DNA from: Ichthyophis bannanicus
Taxonomy: Eukaryota; Chordata; Amphibia; Gymnophiona; Ichthyophiidae
Direction of reading: 5' to 3'
DNA length: 64,000 nucleotides
Assembly: GCA_033557465.1 (NCBI GenBank)
Contig: CM066034.1
Span: 417,672,159-417,736,158 of the forward strand
The translations under genes and the position numbers were made by a program. Under the pieces are notes generated by a model. The model searched no databases and had not been told where the DNA came from. It saw nothing but the letters and a program-made list of their open reading frames with translations. Of this stretch, positions 20,219 through 31,959 are shown piece by piece (within the stretch, counting starts at the first letter, position 1; each line of letters begins with the position of its first letter).

Positions 20219-20344
20219 AGGACTTGGTTGCAATCTAAGACTGAACTAGAAGAAAACCCCAGGAAGCAGATTGAGGACCAGCTCATGAGCTCAGTGCGGC
20301 GCTCTGCCCCCAGCAAGAAAGAGAGTGACTCTGAAGACTATTAA
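20219..20344 (+). CDS. Candidate last coding exon of an unidentified host gene
   Basis: A pyrimidine-rich stretch and two acceptor sites (TTATCTTACAG at 20197 and GCTTTCAG at 20218) precede an open frame. From the second acceptor it reads RTWLQSKTELEENPRKQIED, then QLMSSVRRSAPSKKESDSED-Y and stops at 20342-20344. The charged coiled-coil-like helix and acidic SDSEDY tail look like the end of a real protein. I do not recognise the family. From the first acceptor, one frame gives LEWKLSEDLVAI and an early stop, so alternative splicing or an error is possible. A polyA signal follows 250 bases downstream. A chance frame cannot be excluded, but the combination is unusual for this window. Confidence 0.5.
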   Translation, partial: RTWLQSKTELEENPRKQIEDQLMSSVRRSAPSKKESDSEDY

Positions 20345-20593
20345 TTTGTGTCCTCATGTTACTTGTTCTAAGAATTGAAGCATAGAAATGGAAATGTAAT
20401 CCTCCTTCTCAATAGTTCATCCTTCTGTCTTTCGATTATCACTTTCTAGTATGTCTTACTCAATTTCAGAGCAATGTAGCCCACTGGAAAGTTCTTGAGC
20501 TGCAGATGTGCATTGTGAAAATTGGATTTTGGATGAGCATTTGCAGTCCGATTTAACATAAGAAATTTTACACATACATTGCATTGTTTCTGT

Positions 20594-20599
20594 AATAAA
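20594..20599 (+). terminator. PolyA signal AATAAA after the candidate last exon
   Basis: A canonical AATAAA lies 250 bases after the stop codon at 20342-20344, a normal distance for a short 3' untranslated region. It is supporting evidence for the candidate exon rather than independent proof. Confidence 0.45.
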
Positions 20600-21684
20600 G
20601 CTGGCAGAGAAAGGGATGGGATTAGTAGAGATTAACCTGTATGAAGGGTTATATCATAGCTTTATTTCACAGTCATGGATACTTAGCTGTCAGTACGTAC
20701 AGTCAGGAAGGGTTGTTGCTTTACCACCTTAAATAATCCATATTTTCATCTTTTTCTCTCCCCATATCTCTAAAATGTTGAGACTAGGTCCAATTGAACT
20801 TGAAGTCCAGTGTGGAGAAATCTCCATAGCCCGCAAAAAATAGATTCAATAGATATAGAAAAAATTGTTTGATAATACCTCTAATGGCTGACAGAAAATA
20901 TGATAATTTTTAATTTTGTTCATTTCACACAAGTTGAGTTGCCTAGATGGCTAATGACCATGAAGATGTGTTAGCTAGTTAAAAGGGAAAACTAATCATG
21001 GGAGCCGCATTTACTAAGTTTATAAAACATGCATCAGCATAATATTTCAAGATCTGTCCTTGTATAAGATGCCAAAACTTAGCTTATTAAACAAAACAGT
21101 TTTTCTCACAGAACATTAGCCTTTTATCTATAGTCGCCGTTTAAAAGGATATAAGCAGCCGGATAAATGTTTACAAGCCCTAATCGTCCTGGTGCTTTAG
21201 AGACAATACAGTCTCCTGTTATATGTGGTTTTTTTAAATTTGATATTAAGGAAGATTTAAATTAGAATGTGGCTTATAAAACTAGTGCTGCTTTCTTTCT
21301 TCCCTCCCCCTCCATCACAAATCTTTTCTCCTTCAGCTTCTGCATTAGGAGGGTTGATGATGGGGGGGGCCCAAGCTGAATGAAACAGTCCCTGTGTCAG
21401 AGTGGATGACTTTGGGCTGAGTTGTATTGATGTTTTTTTATCAGATTACCCAAAGTAGTGTGTTCAGGGCCCACAGGGTGGTGGTGTTTAAATACTATTA
21501 AATAAGACTTTTAAAATGGCACCAGAATATTGTACAACAACCCATCTTAATGAATGATGCACTAAGATAAAAAAGTGTTACAGTAAAGACTGGCATAAAA
21601 TGAACATTCGATGAAATGTGATATATTTTTTATTCATTGTTAAGTAGTTCAGTAGGTTTGCATACTCCAGCTACTCCTAAAATG
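20600..21684. other. No recognisable feature
   Basis: AT-rich single-copy-looking sequence with no repeat family, RNA gene or exon that I can support. Confidence 0.5.
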
Positions 21685-24270
21685 TGACATAGTAACATAG
21701 TAGATGACAGCAGATAAAGACCAGCATGGTCCATCTAGTCTGCCCAGCAAGATGGCAAGAGTAGGTGCACCTGTCGCTCTGTGCAGGCCACCCCTCCCCA
21801 TGTCTTTGTGTAGGGGTGACCCCACCACTCCCTGTAGGACACCTCTATTTGTTGAGCCGTTAGATGGTTCAGACGTTAGATGGTACCATTATTTTGTTTT
21901 TATCCTGTTGCTGTAAAGCAGGGGTAGGGAACCCTGGTCCTGGAGAGCTGCAGACCAGTCAGGTTTTCGGGATATCCCTAATGAATATGCATGAGATATA
22001 TATGCATTAGAGATATCCTGCCAACCTGACTGGTTTGTGGCCCTCCAGGGCTGGATTTGGAGACCCCTGCCTAACACCACAGTCATTTAAGATTGTCAGT
22101 GGGCAAGGTGCAGCTGTCCAAGACATCAAAAAGGTTAGATAGACTGTGTCACATTCCTCCTCACTTCTCACCACCACCAAAATATTTGTCTATTAGACAA
22201 CTTTTTGGTGGTGGTGTGACTCGAGGAGGAATGTTACACATTCTATATACGCTTTCGATGTCCTAGGACATCTGCACCTTGCCACTCACAATCTTAAATG
22301 ACAGAGGTGTAAGGCAGGGTTGTCCAAATCCAGCCCTGGAGGGCCACAAACCAGTCAGGTTGGCAGGGATATTTCTAATGCATATATATATCATGCATAT
22401 TCATTAGGATATCCCGAAAACCTGACTGGGTCTGCGGCTCTCCAGGACCAGGGTTCCCTACCCCTGCTGTAAAGGGATCCACGGTGTTTGTCCATGCTGT
22501 TTTGAATTCCGTCACCATGTTTGCCCCCAGCATTTCCATCAGGAGGGCATTCCAAGCATCCACCACCCTTTCAGTGAAAAAATATTTCCTGACATTGCCT
22601 TTCAATTTACCATCTTGCAGCTTCATGTTATGCCCTCTAGTTTTACAGCGTCCCCGTCTTTGGAAGAGGTCTGTTTGTTCATCATTTATCTTTAAGTATT
22701 TAAAGGTCCATGAATCATATCTCCCCTGTCCCTCCTATCCTCCAAAGTGTACATATTTAGGTCTTCAAGTCTCTTCTCATAAGGCTTCTGACGCAGGCTC
22801 CAAATTATTTTGGTCGCCTTCCTCTGAACAGTTTCCAGTCTTTTTACATCTTTTTCAAGATAGGGTCTCCAAAACGGAACACAGTATTCCAAGTGAGGCC
22901 TCATCAGTGACTTGTACAGTGCCATAAGTACCTCTTCCTTTCTTCTGGTAATCCCTCTTTGTATGCAGCCCAACATCCTCCTGGCTTTTGCCACTGCCTT
23001 GTCGCACTGTTTTGGCCACTTTGAGATCATCAGAGATAATCACACCAAGGTCTGTCTCCTAAACCGTGCAGACCAACCTCTTGCCCCCTATCGGGTACAT
23101 TTCCCTTGGATTTCTGCTATACCCAAGTGCATGGACAATGCACTTTTTCGCATTAAATTGTAGTTGCTAAGCATGAGACCATTCTTCCAGCTTTTGTAGA
23201 TCTTTCCTCATGTTAACCCACTCCCTTGGGGGATTCCACTCTGTTGCCAGTTTTTGTGTTGTCTGCAAAAAGACAGACTTTTCCATTCAGTCCTTCAGCA
23301 ATATCACTCACAAACTACATGGAACAGTGCCGGGCCCAGGACCGAACCCTGGGGCACTCCGCTAATCACCTTCCTTTTCATCCGAGTGATCTCCATGTAC
23401 CATCACCTTCTGTTGTCTGTCAGTCAAACCAATTTCTAATCCAGTTTACATCTTGGGACCCATCCCGAAGCTACGAGTTTTATTGAACAAGCCTCCTATG
23501 AGGAACAGTATCAAAAAGGGCTTTGCTGAAATCCAGGTAGATGACATCCATTGCATGCCCCTGATCTAGTTCCTTGGTAACCCAGTCAAAGAACTCAATC
23601 AGATTTGTTTGGCAAGACCGTCCTTCGGTAAAACCATGTTGCCTCGGATCTTGCAACCTGTTGGTTTTGAGAAAGGTCACTATTCGCTCTTTCAGGAGCA
23701 CCTCCATTACTTTTCCCGTCACTGAGGTAAGGCTCACGGGCCTGTAGTTTTACACTTCTTTTCTGTCACCACTTAAGTGTAGAGGTACGACATCAGCCAT
23801 TCTCCAGTCATGAGGACCCACTCCTGTTACCAAGGAATCTGTTGAAGACATCCTTTAACGGTCCCTGCAAGAACCTCTCTGAGCTCTTTCAGTATCCTGG
23901 GATGTATCCCATCCGGTCCCATGTCTTTGTCCACTTTCAGTTTAGCAAGTTTTTCTAACAACCTCATCTTCTGTGAATGTGGTGGTAGCTACTTCATTCC
24001 CATTTTTATATTTGGGAGTCACAGCTGGTCCATCTCCAGGATTTTCTTTAGTAAAAACAGAGCAGAAGTATTTGTTTAGCAATTTTGCTTTTTCATGTCA
24101 CTTTCCACGAGTCCTTTCCCAGCACTTCTGAGTCCTGCAATTCCAACTCTGATCTTCTTCCTTTCCCAAATATACCTGAAGAAAGTTTTGTCGCCACCCT
24201 TAACATCTTTAGCCATCTTTTCCTTTGCCATCTTTTCCTTTGCCTTGATTTTGCTATCCTTATGTCTACC
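21685..24270 (-). pseudogene. CR1 LINE ORF2 and 3' end, long minus-strand copy
   Basis: Coding on the minus strand. About 23740-23480 reads SLTSVTGKVMEVLLKERIV, then HGFTEGRSCQTNLIEFFDWV, then VIYLDFSKA (the first catalytic aspartate) and DTVPHRRLV. About 23030-22690 reads AKARRMLGCIQRGI, then RPHLEYCVPFWRPYLEKDVK and LEDRRDRGDMI, the thumb and C-terminal region. The end at about 22640-22480 (YFFTERVVDAWNALL) leads into the 3' tail at 21690-21910, containing TGGACCATGCTGGTCTTTAT on the minus strand. Frameshifts are frequent. A hAT fold-back (21919-22466) sits in the last part. The family is confident. Confidence 0.8.
21919..22466. mobile_element. hAT-type fold-back element, 548 bp, with 8-bp target duplication
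   Basis: CTGTAAAG lies at 21911-21918 and again at 22467-22474, a perfect 8-bp target duplication as made by hAT transposases. Both ends start CAGGGGTAGGGAACCCTGGT when read inward. The whole element is one long inverted repeat: the left arm runs from 21919 to about 22190 and pairs with about 22200-22466. The turn lies at a CACCACCACCAAAA / TTTTTGGTGGTGGTG hairpin (about 22173-22220). No transposase is encoded, so it is non-autonomous. It is inserted into the CR1, whose sequence continues on both sides. Confidence 0.9.
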
Positions 24271-24860
24271 CAGTGTTCACAGCCTGTTGTTCAGCTGGGT
24301 CAGCATGGGCAGACACTGGGTTTTGAAACCACAGGGCCCAATGACAATCTCTTCTACATACCATTCTCATCTATATTGGTTCACAAATTTCTTCCACTGC
24401 TTTCAGTGCTTGCTGACTGGATTTGCCTAAGCAGCTGGCTGTTCTTGGCCCTCGTCTTCTGAAACCCTATGAACCATAGGACTAACAGCTCACATAAGCC
24501 GTGAGGTCTGGCTGGCTTTTCTCCCCTACTGCAAATACTGTTTAATCTTAAGCCCATAGCCTTGCTTTCCCACCAGTCCTGGATCCTCTGTCCTGTTTTT
24601 TGAGTTGTACAACATTTTTGGCTCCCACTACTTCTACTGAGATGATACTACTTTGCATCTACCACTCTTTCTATGAAAACATTTGCTTTCACTCAGCGTG
24701 CTTATTGAGTCATGTCTTGACACCATTCTTAACTACTGAAATAGGGGTGTAAAGGAGAAAATGTACCTTGAAATAATCTTGTTCTATGCCATATCCATAT
24801 TTTCTTTCTGGCTTTGTAGTAATGTGAATGTGGGTCAGGGGGGTACTAGTATTTCCTGAT
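24271..24860. other. No recognisable feature
   Basis: The CR1 similarity fades by about 24270. The rest shows no repeat family or gene that I can support. It ends in a T-rich tract that forms the acceptor of the candidate exon at 24870. Confidence 0.4.
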
Positions 24861-24869
24861 TCTTTTCAG

Positions 24870-24967
24870 TGTAAAAAAGCTTGTACAAGTAGATCCTGAA
24901 GGTTTATCTCGCACTCCTAAAATAACTCTTAAGGGCCTGCTCAGCAATGAATATCAAGTCTCTGAAG
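24870..24967 (+). CDS. Candidate internal coding exon of an unidentified host gene
   Basis: A strong acceptor (TTCCTGATTCTTTTCAG, AG at 24868-24869) is followed by an open frame: VKKLVQVDPEGLSRTPKITL then KGLLSNEYQVSE. A possible donor (GAAG/GTGTCT, GT at 24968) closes a 98-base exon with one base of the flanking codon at each end. The frame remains open past the donor to about 25037. The peptide has ordinary globular composition and does not resemble any transposon protein I know. It lies downstream of the candidate last exon at 20219 on the same strand, so it would belong to another gene. I cannot name a family, and a chance frame remains possible. Confidence 0.4.
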
Positions 24968-25179
24968 GTGTCTTATTTGTGGGACTCTGTATAATCAGTA
25001 TTTATTGTAACTTTACAACCAATAATTGCTCATTAAAATGAAAGCAAGAAATAGTTTTATATAACAAAAATTATTTATGCTTCACTGTTATTTAAATTTG
25101 TATGAAATACGGTGTAAGTATTCTAAAGACAGAGAACAGAATTATATAAGCCAAATATTTAAATGTAGTACTTCTACCA

Positions 25180-25330
25180 GTGGAGGAGTAGTCTAGTGGT
25201 TAGAGCATTGGCTTAGGCAAGTCACTTAACCCTCCATTGCTTCAGAAAAATCCAAGTTAACAATATCCCTGTATAATGTCACATTACCAAGCTTCAGCTT
25301 TGACTAAAATCATAAAGCGGTATTAAAAAA
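25180..25330 (+). mobile_element. MIR-like tRNA SINE, internally deleted
   Basis: The head GAGTAGTCTAGTGGTTAGAGC (A box, about 25186-25206) joins directly to the tail segment GGCAAGTCACTTAACCCTCC (25217-25236). The B-box half of the tRNA-like head is missing. It is the same family as the SINE at 2994-3225, so the two can be aligned to show the deletion. Confidence 0.65.
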
Positions 25331-25724
25331 AAGTTAAATAATTACCCATATAGAATATGGTGGTTATAAAGAGAAGAGATGCTTTCATTTACAGTTACTG
25401 AATGTGTCACAGTTGCGCTCCATTTGTCTTAATTTGTTAGTCGTGTCCAAAGTGGTGTGTCAGATGGTGCATGTGAATGGATCAGTTTGTGTGAATTTTA
25501 TAAACCTGGACTGTGGTGTTTCATGAGTACTTCTACATTGAATTTCAGCATCACATATACCTTGTAAATGCTCTGTCACCCCCCCCCCCATTGTCTTTCG
25601 TAGCACAAACAAATGGCAGAATCGATAAACAATAGTAGTGAGGAATGGCAAGCAACCATCTTAATTAAACATGCATGATCTAAGGAAGAATGGAAGGCAG
25701 CTTATTAAAATGCAACGAAAAATG

Positions 25725-25865
25725 CAGGGCCAGCCCTAGAGTTGGGTCAGAGTGGTGGCATCCTAGGCCAACCTTAAGTCTTGCAGCTCCCCTAGCTGTC
25801 AGAATCTATTGTTTAGCTTTGAATGCCAACTCTTTTGTTTCTTCTACCCTCCCCCCCCCGACGCA
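25725..25865 (+). repeat. Interspersed repeat fragment shared with 46447-46534
   Basis: GCTGTCAGAATCTATTGTTT followed by AGCTTTGAATGCC (about 25796-25828) recurs at 46448-46480. The left end, CAGGGCCAGCCCT, resembles a hAT-type terminus, but no target duplication is visible. The class is therefore only tentative. A C9 run follows at about 25851-25859. Confidence 0.4.
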
Positions 25866-25884
25866 GTTACCCTCTGCAGCTAGG

Positions 25885-25985
25885 TACGTACGACATAGAT
25901 TGGCCACTGTTGGAAACAGGATACTGGGCTTGATGGACCTTGGTCTGACCCAGTATGGCATATCTTATGTTCTTAAGTTTGCTTG
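25885..25985 (+). mobile_element. CR1 LINE 3' end fragment
   Basis: GGAAACAGGATACTGGGCTT then GATGGACCTTGGTCTGACCC and AGTATGGCATATCTTATGTT form the widely conserved CR1 3' end. Only the last 100 bases are present, which is the usual heavy 5' truncation of CR1 copies. Confidence 0.8.
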
Positions 25986-26789
25986 ACTTAACTTTATCAT
26001 GACTGGGTCTCCTCTTGGGGTCTATAAAAATCTGCTAGAGTGTTTGGCAGAGAGGGGGTTATGATCGGATGAAGGAAGATATTTTATGGCTGCTGCTGAA
26101 TGTCCTGTGGCCAACCTTTGTGTGGACAATTTCTGACATTAGTTTTATTAGTTTATCCTGTTAATCTTTTTCTACCACTGTGATGGGCAGCTAAGTGCTA
26201 ATATTTTAAACTATATCACCGGAAGCACGTTGGCCTAAGATGCCAGAAGTTGCATTGGAATGGAGAGAGGCTGAGAGGTTCATCGCCTGCATGCTGCCAT
26301 TGTGAACTATCTGTTGTCTGTCCTCTTTGCCTATCATTGCGGCCCTCTGAGCTAGGCCTTCCAACTCCAATGCCTGATTGGTCACTAGCCCTACCCCCTA
26401 GTGGCGGGGAAAATGTCGGCTAGATTGTAATCTTCTGATGAGCCTGGAACATCTTTTACATGTGTCTGTACAGAAGATCAGTAGTCAGGCTCTGTCGCAC
26501 TGACGAAGGAGCTTGACTAAGGAGCTCTTTAGCACACTCCTTTTACGAGTGCAGAAGGGGGTGACTCTTAGCCATCATGTGTTTCCATGAATATTCCATT
26601 CCCATTTAGATCTGGTCAAGGACATATATGGGCTTTTATTGTTTCATTGTGGTAGACCTAGAAGCCTCAGACATTATGCCTGTTTGCAGTTGATTAAGTA
26701 TTACGGGGTACTCTCTGTGCAGAGGTTCATGATTTGTCTATTTAATGATTGTTTAGTTAGGAAATAAGGTGTCCTTAATTTTCAATTTA
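25986..26789. other. No recognisable feature
   Basis: Unique-looking sequence without a supportable gene, RNA or repeat. Confidence 0.4.
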
Positions 26790-29292
26790 GGGTCCAGAGG
26801 AGAAACCAGATCTATTGTGTATTACTTGAGTTTTGCTTGTTGAAACTGATTCAGTTATTAACCAGTTGTGTCCCTCTACTTGCTCTTGGATTTCCTATAT
26901 CATGTCAGGGTAAATGGGGGGGGTACTTATATTATTTAAAAAGGAGCTTACGCTTTGTAAATTTAACTATATTTCTTTGTCATCTAATTACAAAATGTTT
27001 TTTGCTGAATCTGGCAGTTTGTTTGGTACAGTATGTCAGCCCGGATTTCTGGATTCTAATCCTTCCCCACTATTTGAATTTTTAACTGCAGGATCACTGT
27101 AGAGCTTCCCTATGTTATTCTAGGTGATTTCAATTTTCATCTGAAGAGAATACCTTTGATCATGTCCTGCAGCACTCTTTTGCATGTTATGAATGCACTC
27201 TGCTAACCCAGTTTGGTGAATAATGTCACACACAGTCATGGTGAGAGATTAGACATAGTTTTTGTTTATTCCTCCTTACAAGATTTTAGGGTCCTGTGTC
27301 GCTTGTCAACCTGTACCATGGTCGGATCATAGTTTGGTTTCTGCTCTATTACATTACCTATGGGTAGTAATTCTCTCAGATAATTTAAAAAATACATGAT
27401 CACTGAAATTAGCGAGAATAGTAGTTAGCTAGCAAGGATATCACTAATACTGTAACATTAGGCATGGACTTGTTTGAGTCCTCAAATATAGTTTCTCCCT
27501 TAAAAGGAACAGGACTGTTCTGTTGGAAATAAACCTAGGCCTCCATTGATCAATAATAGCCTCGTGAAACAGAAAAGGGAATTGTGTAGGAAAGAGAGAA
27601 AGTGCAGAAGTGCTCCATATTGTTATTTATCTCACCGATTCTATTTAAATGCATTAAGTGTATCTCAGAAATTGGTTAGTGATGTTACGAGAGAGTATTA
27701 TAATGAGTAGATTGATATCAGAACTGGACAATCTGCTTATCTTTTTTCAGTAGTGAAGCATCTCCACTCTTCAGACTGTTCTGATCACAAATCTGTTGAT
27801 CCACAAGAATTTATGGAGCCTTTATGTGATCAAAATTGCAAGTATTAGAGCAGCATTTCCTCACAATGGTCTTCTTATATCTAGTACAGATACTCTTAGA
27901 GAAGGTTTATAAGAAAAATTTACTTTCATCTCTGTTAACCAAATTCATGAGTCTAGTGTTTCTTTGATCAAAAATTGTAGCCCCTTGGATAATTGTCCCA
28001 TTAAGCTATGAGTAAGTCTGTTGCCTCAATCATTAACAATTTTCTGTTGTTAAAGATCTTGTCCTTGAAGGAAACCCTCTCAATTATCATCCCATCTCTT
28101 CACTACCTTTCTTGAGTAAAGTCATGGGGAAGTTTGTTTTGTGGCAACTTCAAAAACATATTGACAGGCTGTGGAGGTATGTGGTCCCTTTCATTTTGGT
28201 TTTTCAGCCACATCATGGCACAGAGACACTGTTGTCCATTATGGATGCATTTCCCTATGGATTTGATAATGGAAATCATCTGCAGTTCTGCATTCATTAC
28301 AAGATCTTTACAATGGTACCCATGCCTATCTTTCCTCTCTGATCATACCTCGAGATCCCTCCCATTTACTGTGCTCAGTTCTGTACGAATCTTCTTTCTC
28401 CCCTCTGCCTTACTACCCATCTATGGAACAATCTATCCTTTGACCTCCAATTAGAGTCGTCCTTAAAAAAAATTTAAAACTGCACTAAAGACACATCTGT
28501 TCCTCACTACATTTGATTCCACCATTACCTGACTGTATTCTATATAACCTGCTCTTTTCCCTTTCTCTCCACCACTTTCCTGCCTCCCTTCATTCCCTGT
28601 ATGAGTGCACTTTCCTCTCATGTTACTGGAGTTCCTTTCATGTTCCTCGATACTAGATTTTTAATGTCAAATTGCTCTGACATTACGAAGGCAGTATATC
28701 AAGATTATTGGATAAATTATAACTATAAACTACTTCTTGATTCTTTTAGATATTTCAGCAGCTTTTAATACCTTGTTAGCTAGACTTTACGACACTGGTA
28801 TTTCCTGCACTGGTAGACACCTGGTTTCATTCTTATCAAAGTCAACAGTTTCAAGTTGGGTCAGCCGGTAAGTTTCATCATGGTGTTTCACTGTTTCTGG
28901 GGTTCCTCAGGACTCTGCACTTTCTACCATGCTCTTTAATATTTATATTGCTCACATTTGTAAGGTTTTCCCTGGATTGGATCTCATGTATAGGTTCGAC
29001 ATGGATGGCATCCAATTGTGGTTTCTGTTGCTTCTACCTTAGAAACTGATGTGGATTATACAAATGTATGCATTAGGACCATAAAGATGTGGATGTCTCT
29101 TGTGTTGACTGTTAACAAAACAGAAGATTTATATTTAACCTTGGAATTGCCTGAACCTATTTCCATTTCTATGAGAATTGATGATTGGGCATTGCCAGTC
29201 GTACCTTGGGCTCCGGGCATATGTCACTCAAATTTTTTCAACTGATACAGAATACTGCTGCAGTTTTATTACATGTGCTGGGCAATTTGAGT
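26790..29292 (+). pseudogene. L2-like LINE ORF2 (endonuclease and reverse transcriptase), with a nested L2 3' end
   Basis: Endonuclease: a KWGGVLILFKKEL-like stretch (about 26910-26950), then YVILGDFNFHLK at 27111-27143, the catalytic GDFN block. Reverse transcriptase: NPLNYHPISSLPFLSKVMGK (about 28073-28130), VFQPHHGTETLL (28200-28235), LDISAAFNTLLARLYDTGIS (28749-28800) and SGVPQDSALSTMLFNIYIAH (28898-28955). QLIQNTAAVLLH (about 29240-29280) is the C-terminal region. The order is right for an almost full-length ORF2, but there are many stops. Between 28330 and 28710 the RT is interrupted by the 3' end of another L2. A DIRS end cuts it off at about 29293. Confidence 0.7.
28330..28715 (+). 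mobile_element. L2-like LINE 3' end nested in another L2
   Basis: LWNNLSFDLQLESSLKK and CTKDTS correspond to the extreme C-terminus of L2 ORF2. AAGGCAGTATATCAAGATTA at 28688-28707 is an L2 3' tail. The surrounding sequence is an L2 reverse transcriptase whose blocks resume right after, so this is a nested insertion. Confidence 0.5.
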
Positions 29293-29560
29293 ATGTTCTC
29301 TGTGGACAAGCAGGAATGAGTCCTCACATATGGGTGACATATTTTGATGGAGTCTGCACGGGAACACTCCCCAGCTTTTGGAAGGCACCCTCCATGCCTC
29401 TGAGCCTCCTTCCTGACTGCCACCACGTACATTATCATAAAACAGTCTTTGTTTTTCTGTAGAGGCCTACGGATGTGTTCCGGACATCTCTGCTTGGTAC
29501 TCCAGTTCTTTCCCCTGCAGGGATCTTGCGCTTCTGTTTTCACTCACGATTGCCTGCCAT
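29293..29560 (+). mobile_element. Solo DIRS left-end fragment
   Basis: GACAAGCAGGAATGAGTCCT followed by CACATATGGGTGACAT matches the left terminal repeat of the DIRS element at 40341. It continues with a diverged version of the leader (CCCAGCTTTTGGAAGGC). No coding part remains. It ends the L2 copy on its left. Confidence 0.6.
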
Positions 29561-29699
29561 CATGGTGTGGCTCATTTCCCTTTTGTTGTTGTCGTCCTCA
29601 GTTGTTTTAATTTTCTTTCTTTTTCTGGGCCATCTCAGCCCCTTTCGATGCCAGTGGCACTGGCAAGGCCTTGATCAAAAAGCAAGCCATTAGATTTCA

Positions 29700-31500
29700 C
29701 TGCAGCTATTTTTCCAGATGACATGTCCCAGAAAAATGGCCAGTAACTTTAAAAAGTGTTTCCAAGTATACTAGGCTAGAGCACAAAACACCCATGGGTA
29801 TAGAACCAATAGAACAGATGCACCAAGGTGATGTTAAATCGGCTTAATTGAAGAACCCCAATGCGTTTTGCTTTGACGCTAGTCTTCAGAGGCTATATGC
29901 CTCAAGAAGATACAAGTCAATAGATAAATAAATAAAATCAAAACCCAAACATCAAAAGCACAAGCAAATAAAAACAATAGCAAACAAAAAGGATATAAGG
30001 ACATAAAACATTCCATAATTAAATTCCATGTAAGACCCAAAAGAGCTTAAAAACCTAATGAATCACTGACAGAAAGGACCAGAAAAGAGTTAATACATTA
30101 AGACCCTCAGAACTTCAGATGGTGATAGTGAGTTCACCAGGATAAAACACATAAGTGAGCTATGAGGAGGACCTAAATAACTATCTAACTGTCAAGACTA
30201 ACAGTGCACACCAGGATATGTTTAAATTGCTGATACAGTGAACCATATGCAAAGAGACCACTTGGGCCCATTAAAAACTGCCTCTGTGTGGGGGTTGAAC
30301 ACTAGAAACCCTACTAGCTATAGAAATGTAGAAACTTACTGACAAGTCTGCAATGGGCAAGTTCTTCTAAAGGGGGTAAAGGTAAAACTATTTAATAAAA
30401 TGTTCAAAATTTGTCTTTGGGACCTCATCAGAGGCCCTAAGGACAGATGTCCTTACAAGGAACCTTTTAGAATAACAGTTACTTGCCTTGTAACTTCAAA
30501 GAACCACGCTTGCCTGAAAATGTCAGATTTGGCAAAGAGAGCCGCAGAATGTCGCTCTTGCTTTAAGAAAGCCGTGCCAAACACAAAAGAGTCAAAGTTC
30601 AAAAAGCCAGTACTCTTGAAGATTTTTCTAAAAGATCCTCATAATTAAGGCTATTACAAACCATTAGCAAAATCAGCAATAACTAAAATGATATTCTTCA
30701 TGAGAATTGTGTATATATATGTTTGTTTCTTTCTTAATACACCATTGCTGTTGCACCAATCAGCTGTATTGTATTGTAGTTAAAGGTATTGCTACCTCTT
30801 ATTAGGTAAGAGACCAGGAGGAACATTGTAAATGTTCATTATAAAAAGACAAGAAGAGAATAAAATCTAGATAGGGAAAGTAAAACTTGTGGGGTTGTAA
30901 TCAAAACTTCAGTCCAGCATGACTAGCACTGCTTTCTGCTAGAATTGCCAAACATCCTTGATCAAGAAATTTAATGGAGTTCCCACTATTATTAGCCCTG
31001 CTGATGAGGGAATGTAAACCTGCACCAAACGGTGAGAGATAAAAGCAACATTACAGAGCACTATACCCTACTCATTTGGCTACCACAACAGAGGTTATTT
31101 ACAAATCCACATACACATTGACATCTGTGCGCCGCTTAAATAGCTTAGGCCTTCAATCAAGTGTGACAAAAGAGGCTCTTCGCCTCAGGATCCAGAACAC
31201 CATAACCCTGAGATAACCATCAACAATACGCGTATAAAGGCTATTGAAGTGCCTGCATAGAATCTGATTGGCCTGAAAAATGCATATCTGGCGACTGAGA
31301 GGCTTTTGAAGTGGGTTGTTATTGCAATAGGCTGCCATGGACACTGGGGACTGCCTCTTTCAGATAAGTGAATTAAAACAAAATAACACTTTTTAAAAAA
31401 AAACACAAAACAAAAGGACATTACAATTACTTTGTGTCGGAGTGTATTTCAACTCCCTTCCTGAATTGGTCTGACAAAAAAATATACTATTAAAAAGTTT
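29700..31500. other. Unassigned AT-rich sequence
   Basis: A stretch around 29830-29920 (AATGCGTTTTGCTTTGACGC, then CTAGTCTTCAGAGGC) resembles the 3' region of Penelope-like retroelements, but I cannot confirm it. An 82-codon frame from 30400 has no recognisable domain. Nothing else is supported here. Confidence 0.25.
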
Positions 31501-31959
31501 GGTGAACTGCTTTGAAAATTGGATGATCTTTTATCCTTCCTGATATATTTTTGAGGTCATTCCAATTTTTGGGGGTTGTTGGTTCATACTTCAGAGGAAA
31601 GGCCAGGATAGAGGAGATATAATATAGATGTTTTAAATACCTCCTTGGCATAATGCCGCAGGAGGAGATCCTATTGAGTGAATGCCAGCTCTGCTATGAG
31701 GGGACAATAGCACGAATGTGAAAGGGGATAGAGTTTCGAGGAGTAATATGCAGAAATATTTTCTTTATGGAAAGAGTGGTAGATGCATGTGACTAGTTCT
31801 CCCAGTGGAGATTTTGGTGTTTTCGGTAGAGACAGAGGACATTATCTGATACTTCAAAAAAAGCAATGGGACAAACACCGGGGATTCTCTAAAGGTGAAA
31901 AGGAGGGGACTATTGTTGATCTGGAAGGGCAGACTCAGATACGGGCCATGTAGTCTTTT

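Noticed and set aside
29800..30000. Penelope-like element
   Set aside because: A suggestive 3' motif only, with no GIY-YIG or RT coding part. Left as unassigned.
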